Assembly: GCA_000198515.1 (NCBI GenBank)
Contig: FP929140.1
Location: 2,020,527 to 2,084,526, forward strand
Direction of reading: 5' to 3'
DNA from: a gamma proteobacterium HdN1
Lineage (GTDB): Bacteria; Pseudomonadota; Gammaproteobacteria; Pseudomonadales; Ketobacteraceae
DNA length: 64,000 nucleotides
Position 1 is the stretch's first letter, and every line of letters begins with the position of its first letter. Of this stretch, positions 1-8,377 are shown in pieces. A program made the position numbers and the translations under genes. A model generated the notes under the pieces. The model was not told the origin of the DNA and did no database searches. It saw only the letters and a list, made by a program, of their open reading frames with translations.

Positions 1-2
1 TT

Positions 3-689
3 GAACTCCTTGAAGTCTACGGTATGACAGAAAACCTAGGCTATTCACATGCGACACGTCGCGGGCGTAGCAGGATCGGCTACGTGGGGCAGCCCAACCC
101 AGGCGTTGAGGTGCGGCTAGGGGAAAACAACGAAATCCTCGTAAAAAGTCCGTGCACCATGGTTGGCTACTATAAAGATCCCGAAAAAACCGCCGAAGCC
201 TTGGATGGAAACGGATTTATTCACACCGGCGACGTAGGTTCGATCGACGACGATGGCGCGCTCAGAATTACTGGCCGCGTTAAAGAGATTTTCAAGACGT
301 CGAAGGGTAAATATGTTGCGCCTTTCCCAATTGAAAACCATCTTTTGGCAAATCCGCACGTTGAGCAAGTCTGCGTAGTGGGCGCAGGGCTGCCGCAGCC
401 GATTGCAATCGTTATGCTTACGGACGCAGATCGCGCGCTTCTTGCTAAGGGCGGTGGCCGAGAGGAGATTACAAGCTCGCTAGAAGAACTGCTCGCCGCA
501 GTGAATCCGAAACTGGACGCACACGAAAAGCTGGCTGCGCTTGTGATCAGCCAGAGTGAATGGACTACGGAGAATGGCATTCTAACGCCGACACTTAAAA
601 TCAAGCGGAACGTGTTAGAAGCAAAATATCAACACCAATTAGAAGACTATGCCGAACGCCGCGGCGAAGTACTTTGGGAATCCGCGTAG
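3..689 (+). CDS. Acyl-CoA synthetase / AMP-binding enzyme, C-terminal part (cut by window edge)
   Basis: This is the C-terminal part of an adenylate-forming enzyme of the long-chain fatty acyl-CoA synthetase type, which activates a fatty acid with ATP and CoA. The reading frame is already open at the left edge, so the N-terminal half and the ATP-binding loop lie outside. The visible part starts at the conserved YGMTE motif, then shows the HTGDVG motif (adenylate ribose contact) and the hinge stretch GRVKEIFKTSKGKYVAP, which resembles long-chain acyl-CoA synthetases more than acetyl-CoA synthetases. The C-terminal lid domain follows. It ends 3 bp before an alpha/beta hydrolase gene, so the two are probably cotranscribed. 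The substrate chain length cannot be told from this fragment. Confidence 0.9.
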   Translation, partial: ELLEVYGMTENLGYSHATRRGRSRIGYVGQPNPGVEVRLGENNEILVKSPCTMVGYYKDPEKTAEALDGNGFIHTGDVGSIDDDGALRITGRVKEIFKTSKGKYVAPFPIENHLLANPHVEQVCVVGAGLPQPIAIVMLTDADRALLAKGGGREEITSSLEELLAAVNPKLDAHEKLAALVISQSEWTTENGILTPTLKIKRNVLEAKYQHQLEDYAERRGEVLWESA

Positions 690-692
690 GGA

Positions 693-1502
693 ATGAAAGT
701 ACATATTGCGCATGCCAATGGCATTCCGGGGGCGGTATATCAGCCGCTCATCGAGCAGATTGATGGCGATGCATTTGCAATTCCGAGGGTAGGGCACCGG
801 CCTGAATACCCGATCACCAAGGAGTGGACTGCGCTTGTACGTGAACTCGAAGCGTATGTCGAGAGCCGCGCAGGTGGAGAGAAGGTATTCTTGGTTGGGC
901 ATTCGCTCGGTGCGATTCTTTCTTTTCAGTTGGCGCACCACAGGCCCGATTTGGTGAGCGGTTTGCTGATGCTGGATCCGCCGCTGATTTATTCAAGGGG
1001 CGTCTGGCTGGCGCGTTTCCTGCGCCTTATCGGGAAATTTGAGGACATTACGCCGGCTCGCTTGAGCAAGCGTAGAAAACGCCGTTGGCCGGATTTCGAA
1101 GCTGCTCGTAGTTATTTTGAAAGTAAATCTTTCTATACACAGTTTGATCCCCGCACCTTTGCGGCTTGGATTGAGCACGGTATTCAGCCCATCGGGAATG
1201 AAATTGGCTTGTCTTTTGATGTGGATGCAGAAGTCGCCATTTTTAATACAACGCCACTTTATTTGAACCGCTTTAAGGGGCCGTTACAAGTGCCGGCGTG
1301 GTTGGTCTATGCGACTGGCGATATTGTTTGTACTAAAACGCACGCTGAACCCTTTGCTCGTCATTATCATTTAAATATCGAGCCGACGGAGGGGAAGCAC
1401 ATGTTTCCTCTGGTGAACGTAGACGGTACTGCGGCAATCATTAATCGGTGCCTCGGCGAGTTGAACGCCAATCGGGGTTCAGCAGGTCAAAACGGTGAAT
1501 GA
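693..1502 (+). CDS. Alpha/beta hydrolase (first of two)
   Basis: This is a 269-residue alpha/beta-hydrolase-fold protein. The nucleophile elbow GHSLGA places the catalytic serine near residue 71, and candidate acid and histidine residues are in YATGD and GKHMF near the C-terminus. No signal peptide is seen, so it is probably cytoplasmic. It starts 3 bp after the acyl-CoA synthetase gene and overlaps the next hydrolase gene by 8 bp, so the three form one operon. The partner genes suggest acyl-ester or acyl-thioester turnover, but the substrate is unknown. Confidence 0.85.
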   Translation: MKVHIAHANGIPGAVYQPLIEQIDGDAFAIPRVGHRPEYPITKEWTALVRELEAYVESRAGGEKVFLVGHSLGAILSFQLAHHRPDLVSGLLMLDPPLIYSRGVWLARFLRLIGKFEDITPARLSKRRKRRWPDFEAARSYFESKSFYTQFDPRTFAAWIEHGIQPIGNEIGLSFDVDAEVAIFNTTPLYLNRFKGPLQVPAWLVYATGDIVCTKTHAEPFARHYHLNIEPTEGKHMFPLVNVDGTAAIINRCLGELNANRGSAGQNGE

Positions 1503-2346
1503 CTTTTGCGAAGTTGAGTTTCGGTTGCCTTGGGGAAAACTTCGTGGTGAGTTTTATGGGCAGCACAGCAAGCCGCTCATTATTGCTCTGCACGGCTGGC
1601 TGGACAATGCCGCTAGCTTTCGACGCTTAGCGCCCTTGCTGAAAGATTATTCGGTATTAGCGCTTGATCTGGCGGGGCACGGCCGATCAGACCACCGGCC
1701 GGTTGGCGTGCGCTATCATCTGGTGGATAACGTCGATGATGTGATGGCGGTGGCCGATTTAATGGGCGTGAGCGAGTATGTAATTGTTGCACATTCCATG
1801 TCTGCCGGATTTTCCCCCTATCTTGCCGCAGTGGATAAGCGTGTTCGTGAGCTGGTGCTGATCGAGGGCTTGGGTTCGCAGAGCAATTCTGCACAAAGCG
1901 CAGTACCGACGTTATTGCGCGCGGTGCAAGAGCAAAAGCGGATTCCGCAAACTAGAATGCCCTTATATCCGGGTTATGGTGAGGCGGTTGCGGCACGCAT
2001 AAACGTTGTTGGGCGGGTTTCGGAAGATGCTGCGCGTCTGCTGTGTGAGCGCGGTTTGGTGGCGGTGGAAGGTGGCATGACGTGGAGTTCAGACCCACGC
2101 CTGCGCACGACGTCAGCGCTGCGTTTCCCCGAAGATTTCATACATGCATTTTTAGGCGCATTGGAAATGCCTGTATTACTTTTACTGGGGGCCGACAGCG
2201 CTTTTAAAGTCGAGTCTTTCTACAAAGAGCGGATCAAAAAGGTAAAGGATCTGCGCGTGCTTACACTGGCCGGAAATCATCATCTGCACCTAGAACAAGA
2301 TACCGTGGGTCGCGTTGCCGGTGAGATTCTTAGGTTTTTGAATTGA
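1495..2346 (+). CDS. Alpha/beta hydrolase (second of two)
   Basis: This is a 283-residue alpha/beta hydrolase. The oxyanion motif HGWLDNAASF (about residues 33-42) and the LDLAGHGRSD strand are typical of the family. The nucleophile elbow reads AHSMSAG rather than the usual G-x-S-x-G, with Ser101 as the likely nucleophile, so the elbow is unusual at both flanking positions. A C-terminal histidine lies in GNHHLHLE. The gene starts with GTG and overlaps the end of the previous gene by 8 bp, which implies translational coupling. The ATG at 1499 is in another frame. The substrate is unknown. Confidence 0.83.
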   Translation: MNDFCEVEFRLPWGKLRGEFYGQHSKPLIIALHGWLDNAASFRRLAPLLKDYSVLALDLAGHGRSDHRPVGVRYHLVDNVDDVMAVADLMGVSEYVIVAHSMSAGFSPYLAAVDKRVRELVLIEGLGSQSNSAQSAVPTLLRAVQEQKRIPQTRMPLYPGYGEAVAARINVVGRVSEDAARLLCERGLVAVEGGMTWSSDPRLRTTSALRFPEDFIHAFLGALEMPVLLLLGADSAFKVESFYKERIKKVKDLRVLTLAGNHHLHLEQDTVGRVAGEILRFLN

Positions 2347-2586
2347 TATGCGGACGCTATCGGCGTATGACGCTCCCCTGAGTACAGTGAAGAATCCCTG
2401 CGGCTCGCTGTGAAGATTGGCATACCAACGGCAGCTCAGCAGCTGGGAATCATTATGTGGTAATTGAGATGCGGTTCGCGGAATTACATTTTGTAACGGT
2501 TGAGCGTTCAGGTGCAGTGTACGCTGGCAAAGCAACTGTCAGGAAGTAAATATAATAAATATCCAAGGATGAAATACGTGAAGATC

Positions 2587-2677
2587 CCCACAGCCCACAG
2601 CCCACAGCCCACAGCCCACAGCCCACAGCCCACAGCCCACAGCCCACAGCCCACAGCCCACAGCCCACAGCCCACAG
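2587..2677 (+). repeat. Heptanucleotide tandem repeat (CCCACAG x 13)
   Basis: Thirteen perfect head-to-tail copies of CCCACAG occupy 91 bp in the otherwise gene-free stretch 2347-2764. Because 7 is not a multiple of 3, each gain or loss of a unit changes the reading frame across the tract. All three frames through the repeat are open on the plus strand (PTAHSPQ repeats), as is a minus-strand frame. An ATG at 2569 reads into the tract in the frame that ends at 2730. The rest of the 418-bp gap shows no convincing gene. Such heptamers are also common as plain intergenic repeats in bacteria. Confidence 0.97.
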
Positions 2678-2764
2678 CCTTCAATAATCTCCCCCAGCAA
2701 ACCATGTCGCACGCGGACTCAGCCTTTTAGTTTCAGGCGATCGCTGCTTGTTGGCGCAATACTT

Positions 2765-5700
2765 ATGCTTGGTGTGCAGCCAGCGCTCGCCTCGTCAGAT
2801 GTGTGCCCCACGCGTTTTAGAAATGGAGGTGCAGTTCCGGGCACAAAGACTTGCGCCAGTAATGCGGCGAGTTCTTCTGCAAGCTCGAATAATTTTTACT
2901 GCTCGGGATCGTCTGGCATTGATATTCATATTCCAGAATATTGCGGAAACCTCGATGAAGATCAGTGCGATGGCCCAGCTGGCCAGCGCTCCAGTATTAT
3001 GGGCAACCCTATCAACGTAGCGACGGGCCACAAGCTTCAGACCGAAACCGATTATCAGGATCACGATTGGAACGGTGTAAATGCTTCCCTGCAGCTATCA
3101 CGTTATTACAACAGCAACCCTAACGTGGCTTCTGGTATCTTTGGTACAGGTTGGCGCAGCACCTTTGACCGTAGGATTCAGAAAGGAAGGGTCAGTACCG
3201 TTGCTTATGCATTGCGCCATTCTGGCGGTATGCTCAGTTTTAAGCAGATTTCCGGTGGCTGGCAAGGCTATGCGCACAACGTCGAAAAGCTCGTTGCACT
3301 CACGGATAGCTCTGGAAAGCAAACCGGCTGGCAGCTTACTCTGAACGATAATTCTATTGAGACTTATGATGTCGATGGTCAGCTGACAAGCATCACAGAT
3401 CTTCACGGCGAACGGTTGATGCTGAGCTATCAGAATGGCCTGCTACACCGAGTAACCGATGCCTCTGGGCGGTTTCTTGAATTTCATTACAATGCGTGGA
3501 ATTTGGTTAGTGAGGTGGTGGATCCTGCAGGTCAATACTACCGCTATCAATACGAGGAATTTGCTCCTGAACAGCAGCGTTTGATTTCGGTGAACTATCC
3601 AGACACTACGCCGGACAATCAAAACGACAACCCCACGCGACAGTATCGCTATGCCGAGCCTGCCTATCTGGCGGTGGCGCCGGAAAATATTACGCGGTAT
3701 GCCAACCGCCTGACCGGCATCATCGACGAAAACGGCGCACGTTATGCCAGCTTCGGCTACGACGCACAAGGCCGTGCTAACTTGAGTGTTCACGGCTCTC
3801 ACACCGAAGACGCAAGTACGGGGATCAAGCTCAATGCAGATCGACTGGATGTACTTTACAGCACCTCTACCGGTGGTGTCTGGAATGTCACGAGCACTAA
3901 CGCTGAGGGTAAGCAAACCGATCACAGCTTCCAACAATTTGGCTCCTCATGCCGCACGTTGGCGCTTGCCAAAGCCCCCTCCGCTACGTGTGGAGGCGCC
4001 AACGCTGCCTATTCCTACGACACCAATGGTTTCAAGGATCGTGTAACCGATTGGAATGGAGTGGTAACGGATTATGATTATAACGCCCAAGGTCTGGAAG
4101 TTCGCCGCACTGAGGCGCTTGGCTTGCAGGAGCAGCGCAGCATTGAAACCGATTGGTACGTCGACACCCGACTTCCCCGCGAAATCCGTAAACCAGGTCT
4201 GACTACTCGTTTTACATGGGAAAATGGCCGTCTAAAAGCTAGGACGGAGTTGGACACGACCACCCACGCTACACCGTATGCCACTGCGGGCACCACGCGC
4301 AGCTGGAGCTATACCTACACATGGTATGACGAGGCAAAAACCCGCGTAAAACAAACCCGGACGGATGGCCCGCGCACAGATGTGCAGGACATCACCGTGC
4401 GGGAATACAATGAGCAAGGCTGGTTGATTTCCAGTAGTAATGCACTGGGTCAGGTGCATTCGATTCTTGAGCACAATGGACGAGGCCAGCCCCTGCGAAT
4501 ACGCGATGAAAACGGGGTTGAAAGCACATTTACGTGGCACCCTCGTGGCTGGCTGCAAAGCCGCACCATCATTACCCCCCAAGGCAACGTAACCACCCGC
4601 TACGAATACGACAACGCAGGTCAAGTCACTAAAACGATCTTGCCCACCGGCGTTGCGCTGAACTACCTCTACGACGACGCCCATCGCCTGCAAGAAATCA
4701 GCACTGATGATAACGAGCGTATCACGTGGGAGCTCACCGCGCTCGGTGATCGACGCATGGAGCGCGTGCAATCCAGCTCTGGCAGCTTACGGCGAATCGT
4801 CCATCAAGAATTTGACGACCTAGGCCGCCTCTGGAAACGCTTTGGTGCGCAAGATCAAGTGCTGGAAACCTACGGTTACGATGCAAACGGAAATCAGGAA
4901 ACCACCAACGACGCCAACCAACGCACCATCACCCGCGCCTTCGACGGCCTCAACCGCCTGCGCAGCGTTACGGAGCGCGATACCGGCGCCACCCAATACG
5001 AATATAATGCCCAAGATCAGCTCGTCGCGCTCACCGATCCCAACGGTTTAACCACCGCATGGGTAGTAGATGGTTTTGGCCGCAAAATCCAAGAAACTAG
5101 CCCAGATCGCGGCACTACAGTGTATCGTTATGATCTGGCCGATAACCTGATCCAGAAAACCGACGCCCGCAACAGCGTTACAAAATACAGCTATGACGCC
5201 CTCAATCGCCTGACCGAAATTCAATATCCGGCCAGTGCGCAAGACAACGTCGGCCTAAAATACGACGAAACCAGCCTTCCAACGGCAAATGGTTCTATTG
5301 CCAACAAAGGAAAAGGCCGCTTAACTTCAGCAATCGTTGCCAACGGCGATAAAATCCAATGGGCCTACGATGCGCTTGGTAATATCACGAATGACGTGAG
5401 GGTGCAGGCAGGCAAAACCTTCCAAGCCACCTACACGTTTAACGCAGCAGGTCAGCTTGCAACGCTCACATACCCCAGCGGACGAGAGCTCAGCTATAGC
5501 TACGACTCTAAAGGACGCATCCACCAACTCCGCAGCCGCACCAGCAGCACGGCAAGCTGGACGACCCTCGCGAATAACCTAAGCTACGAACCCTTCGGCC
5601 CCCTTACCGGATTTACTTGGGGCAATGGCCTAACGGAAACTCTCCGCTACGACACCCACTACCAGCCGGAAACCATCCAGACCCGTTCAGGCAGCACAGA

Positions 5701-7720
5701 CGTTCGCAACCTGCAATACGGCTTTAACCTCGCCAACGAACTGGTTCACCTGACCGATGCGAAAACCCCAGCTCGCAGCCAACTGTTTAGCTACGATCCC
5801 AACGGGCGCTTAAACCAAGCGCAAGGCGAGTACGGCACGCTAGCGTATCAGTACGACCTGACCGGCAACCGCGTATTGCAAGCGCAAACCAACGCCACAA
5901 ACGGCCAAAACTTTACCGAAAGCTACCAATATCCGGCCACCAGTCACCGTCTCATGCAAATCAGCACAAACGGGCAGGGCGGACAAAATCGAAGCTTCCA
6001 GTACAGCGCCGCCGGTAACCTCACGCAAGACGACCGTTATGCCTACGTTTATAACGATGCCAACCGCCTAACCAAAATCTTAAGCGGCCCTGCTATCGTC
6101 GCAGAATATCGCTATAACCACCTAGGCGAACGCATTTCTAAAACCGCCGAGGGAAAAACCACGCAGTTTATCTACGGCACCAATCATCAACTGCTGGCCG
6201 AGCATCATCAAGATGGCAGCGCAATTCGTGATTACGTTTACCTAGGGGATAAAGTGCTGGCGATGATTGATGTGGCGCCTATGCAAACCACGCCAAGCGC
6301 CGACATGGCCGTCTCCATGACCCACACGCGAAACGGTGCGACGGTGGATTACACGGTCACCCTCACCAATAACGGCCCTGATACAGCGCAGAATGTCACA
6401 CTCACCAATACGATACCGCAGGGCGTGATTATCAACACGCACACGATCTCGAACGGAAGCTGTACTCAAAACAATTTGCAACTCAATTGCAATTTGGGTA
6501 GCGTGCAAAAGGCAGCCGTCAACACGCTACAGGTGCGGATTACGGCCACGCCGGAAGTGGATATCAGTAAAACGGTGAATGCTGTCGTTGCCAGCACTAC
6601 GCAAGACCCGAACATGGGGGATAACCAGGTACAGAAAAGTGGAGCCGGTTGCTTTATTGCCACGGCGGCGTTTGGTAGTTACGAGCATGATTATCTGCAT
6701 ATCCTGCGCAACTTCCGTGACGATTACCTGCTGACGAATGCGCCGGGCCAAGCCTTCGTGGAGACGTACTACCAATACTCGCCGCCACTAGCGAACTGGA
6801 TGCAAGACAAGGAAGGCGTGAAGGCCGTTACCCGTACCTTGCTTCTCCCTGTGATTGCGGCTGCGTGGCTGATACAGGCGCCACTGTTAATGCAGCTTGG
6901 CGTGTTGGGTGGATTGTTGGGCTTGATACTGGCATGGAAGCACGTCCAAGCGGGAAATCTGCTGAGAAAAGCCCTGATCTCCGTTGGCGTGATGCTGGGA
7001 CTTGCTGCAGGAAATGCGTCGGCGGATCAGATTTATTACGTTCACACCGATCATTTAAACACGCCGACGCTGGTTACGGATCAGAATAAAACGGTGGTAT
7101 GGGAAGGGGTGAGGAAGCCGTTTGGTGAGATAGAGGAAATTACCAATACTGTACGCCAGCCGATTCGGTTTCCGGGGCAGTATTTTGATGGGGAGACGGG
7201 GCTAAGTTACAACTTGATGCGGGATTATGATGCACGGGTGGGGCGGTATGTGCAGAGTGATCCTATTGGGTTGATGGGTGGGGTGAGTACGTATGGGTAT
7301 GTTGGGGGGAGTCCTTTGCATTATGTTGATCCGTTGGGACTAGATGCAATTCCTTGGATTGGCTGGGTTGGTGGTGCAACAGAGGGAGGTGCAGCCGTAG
7401 GCGGGTTAACAGGATTTGGGCCGGCGCTTGGTGTTTTAGGGGGGATGCTTTACCCCTCCCCGTTAGGTGATGGAACACTGCGTAGAGACGGAGATGATGG
7501 CTCAGAGTCTAAGCCTGACAATTGTCCTACAGGCACATTGCCAATTGATAAAGCAAAGAACCAATGGGGCTTGGACAAGGATGACGTACATGGAATTAAA
7601 GATGGTGTGGGAGCTGGCCCTAGAACGTGGACTGGAATTGATAAAGACGGAAATGTGTGGACTGGAGGTCCGGGCGGAGTTGGTGAGAATCATGGTCATC
7701 ATACGGACTATTTGCCGTAA
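2765..7720 (+). CDS. RHS/YD-repeat protein with DUF11 and CFI-box inserts and a variable C-terminal tail
   Basis: This is a 1651-residue RHS-family polymorphic protein. The N-terminus carries a DUF6531-like start (NPINVATGHKLQTETDYQ), followed by many YD repeats of the form YxYDxxGR to about residue 1170. A DUF11-like segment follows (TNNGPDTAQNVTLTNTIPQG, about 1177-1290), then a CFI-box segment (CFIATAAFGSYEHDYL, from about 1295) with hydrophobic helices near 1360-1396 and 1403-1418. The RHS core follows (YYVHTDHLNTPT ... YVQSDPIGL, about 1421-1520). The last 125 residues are a different, Gly/Asp-rich tail ending in HGHHTDYLP, a candidate toxin domain I cannot assign. The ATG at 2765 sits inside a signal peptide whose upstream part (RRSLLVGAILMLGVQPALA) is readable in the same frame but lacks a standard start codon. 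The true N-terminus is therefore uncertain. Confidence 0.9.
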   Translation: MLGVQPALASSDVCPTRFRNGGAVPGTKTCASNAASSSASSNNFYCSGSSGIDIHIPEYCGNLDEDQCDGPAGQRSSIMGNPINVATGHKLQTETDYQDHDWNGVNASLQLSRYYNSNPNVASGIFGTGWRSTFDRRIQKGRVSTVAYALRHSGGMLSFKQISGGWQGYAHNVEKLVALTDSSGKQTGWQLTLNDNSIETYDVDGQLTSITDLHGERLMLSYQNGLLHRVTDASGRFLEFHYNAWNLVSEVVDPAGQYYRYQYEEFAPEQQRLISVNYPDTTPDNQNDNPTRQYRYAEPAYLAVAPENITRYANRLTGIIDENGARYASFGYDAQGRANLSVHGSHTEDASTGIKLNADRLDVLYSTSTGGVWNVTSTNAEGKQTDHSFQQFGSSCRTLALAKAPSATCGGANAAYSYDTNGFKDRVTDWNGVVTDYDYNAQGLEVRRTEALGLQEQRSIETDWYVDTRLPREIRKPGLTTRFTWENGRLKARTELDTTTHATPYATAGTTRSWSYTYTWYDEAKTRVKQTRTDGPRTDVQDITVREYNEQGWLISSSNALGQVHSILEHNGRGQPLRIRDENGVESTFTWHPRGWLQSRTIITPQGNVTTRYEYDNAGQVTKTILPTGVALNYLYDDAHRLQEISTDDNERITWELTALGDRRMERVQSSSGSLRRIVHQEFDDLGRLWKRFGAQDQVLETYGYDANGNQETTNDANQRTITRAFDGLNRLRSVTERDTGATQYEYNAQDQLVALTDPNGLTTAWVVDGFGRKIQETSPDRGTTVYRYDLADNLIQKTDARNSVTKYSYDALNRLTEIQYPASAQDNVGLKYDETSLPTANGSIANKGKGRLTSAIVANGDKIQWAYDALGNITNDVRVQAGKTFQATYTFNAAGQLATLTYPSGRELSYSYDSKGRIHQLRSRTSSTASWTTLANNLSYEPFGPLTGFTWGNGLTETLRYDTHYQPETIQTRSGSTDVRNLQYGFNLANELVHLTDAKTPARSQLFSYDPNGRLNQAQGEYGTLAYQYDLTGNRVLQAQTNATNGQNFTESYQYPATSHRLMQISTNGQGGQNRSFQYSAAGNLTQDDRYAYVYNDANRLTKILSGPAIVAEYRYNHLGERISKTAEGKTTQFIYGTNHQLLAEHHQDGSAIRDYVYLGDKVLAMIDVAPMQTTPSADMAVSMTHTRNGATVDYTVTLTNNGPDTAQNVTLTNTIPQGVIINTHTISNGSCTQNNLQLNCNLGSVQKAAVNTLQVRITATPEVDISKTVNAVVASTTQDPNMGDNQVQKSGAGCFIATAAFGSYEHDYLHILRNFRDDYLLTNAPGQAFVETYYQYSPPLANWMQDKEGVKAVTRTLLLPVIAAAWLIQAPLLMQLGVLGGLLGLILAWKHVQAGNLLRKALISVGVMLGLAAGNASADQIYYVHTDHLNTPTLVTDQNKTVVWEGVRKPFGEIEEITNTVRQPIRFPGQYFDGETGLSYNLMRDYDARVGRYVQSDPIGLMGGVSTYGYVGGSPLHYVDPLGLDAIPWIGWVGGATEGGAAVGGLTGFGPALGVLGGMLYPSPLGDGTLRRDGDDGSESKPDNCPTGTLPIDKAKNQWGLDKDDVHGIKDGVGAGPRTWTGIDKDGNVWTGGPGGVGENHGHHTDYLP

Positions 7721-7728
7721 GGATTTTT

Positions 7729-8163
7729 ATGCATCCTACTGAATTTGTCGTTTCGCTTCGTATAAAACACCCAACACATACCCATCATTCGATAATTAAA
7801 TCGATTGGTATGGTGCCGAAGTTTTCCTATTCGGTAGGATCGCCAAGAGCAACTCCAAAAGGTCGCCCACTCGAAGGTGTGTATAAACATTCGTATTGCA
7901 GTTTTACCTTGCTGGAAAAGCAGGAGGGTTATTTTGTTGATGGAATTAAAAAAATGTTCGTGTTTCTTGAACCCCATAAGGAATATTTTCGGTTATTAAC
8001 TTGTGAGGGTGGAAAGGCGGAGCTTTTTGTTGGGATTTTTGCCGATGGAACTGTAGGATTTGGTTTGGGCGTTGAAGAGATGCGTGTTCTATCTGGTTTG
8101 TCGCTAGAATTGTCGGTGGAAGTTTATAATGAAGACTCCGCTTGTTCCCCCATGGCAGGCTAG
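7729..8163 (+). CDS. DUF4279-like protein, candidate immunity protein for the RHS tail
   Basis: This is a 144-residue protein resembling the DUF4279 family. It has an early HPTHTHHSIIKSIGMVP segment, a basic TPKGRPLEGVYKHSYCSF segment and a C-terminal hydrophobic LFVGIFADGTVGFGLG segment. No signal peptide or membrane segment is seen. It starts 8 bp after the RHS stop codon, and AAGG just before its ATG serves as the ribosome site. That position is where RHS and other polymorphic toxin loci keep the immunity gene. Immunity function is inferred from position only. Its GC content looks lower than that of the RHS body, as is common for exchanged toxin-tail cassettes. Confidence 0.75.
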   Translation: MHPTEFVVSLRIKHPTHTHHSIIKSIGMVPKFSYSVGSPRATPKGRPLEGVYKHSYCSFTLLEKQEGYFVDGIKKMFVFLEPHKEYFRLLTCEGGKAELFVGIFADGTVGFGLGVEEMRVLSGLSLELSVEVYNEDSACSPMAG

Positions 8164-8262
8164 TTTTCACTCTCTGCTTTCAACGAGCGTGGTGAATCTG
8201 GTTAGCCGCACAGTAAACGCCCTTAAACCAGTATCTTCCCACTCACCGTCACCGCATTGGTC

Positions 8263-8368
8263 GGTAGTGCAAGATATCGTTTAAGGGTGCTTACTTAACG
8301 GTGCTTACGGAAGGTCACGTGAAAACCAAGTCGACATGGGGGGGTAGTGCAAGATGTCGATTTAGGGT
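8263..8368 (+). repeat. Pair of 26-bp imperfect direct repeats
   Basis: Two near-identical 26-bp stretches (8263-8288 and 8343-8368) begin GGTAGTGCAAGAT and end TTAGGGT or TAAGGGT. They lie in the gap between the DUF4279 gene and the 3' end of meaB. No gene is seen in this gap. The origin is unknown. Confidence 0.7.
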
Positions 8369-8377
8369 CGTTTGCTT

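Noticed and set aside
2587-2677. Possible CRISPR array
   Set aside because: The units are 7 bp and contiguous with no spacers. The 17-bp array at 17317-17418 was rejected for the same reason.
2500-2730. Open frame of 76 codons across the heptamer repeat
   Set aside because: Almost all residues come from the CCCACAG repeat. Treated as repeat DNA, with only the start codon at 2569 considered for a switching role.
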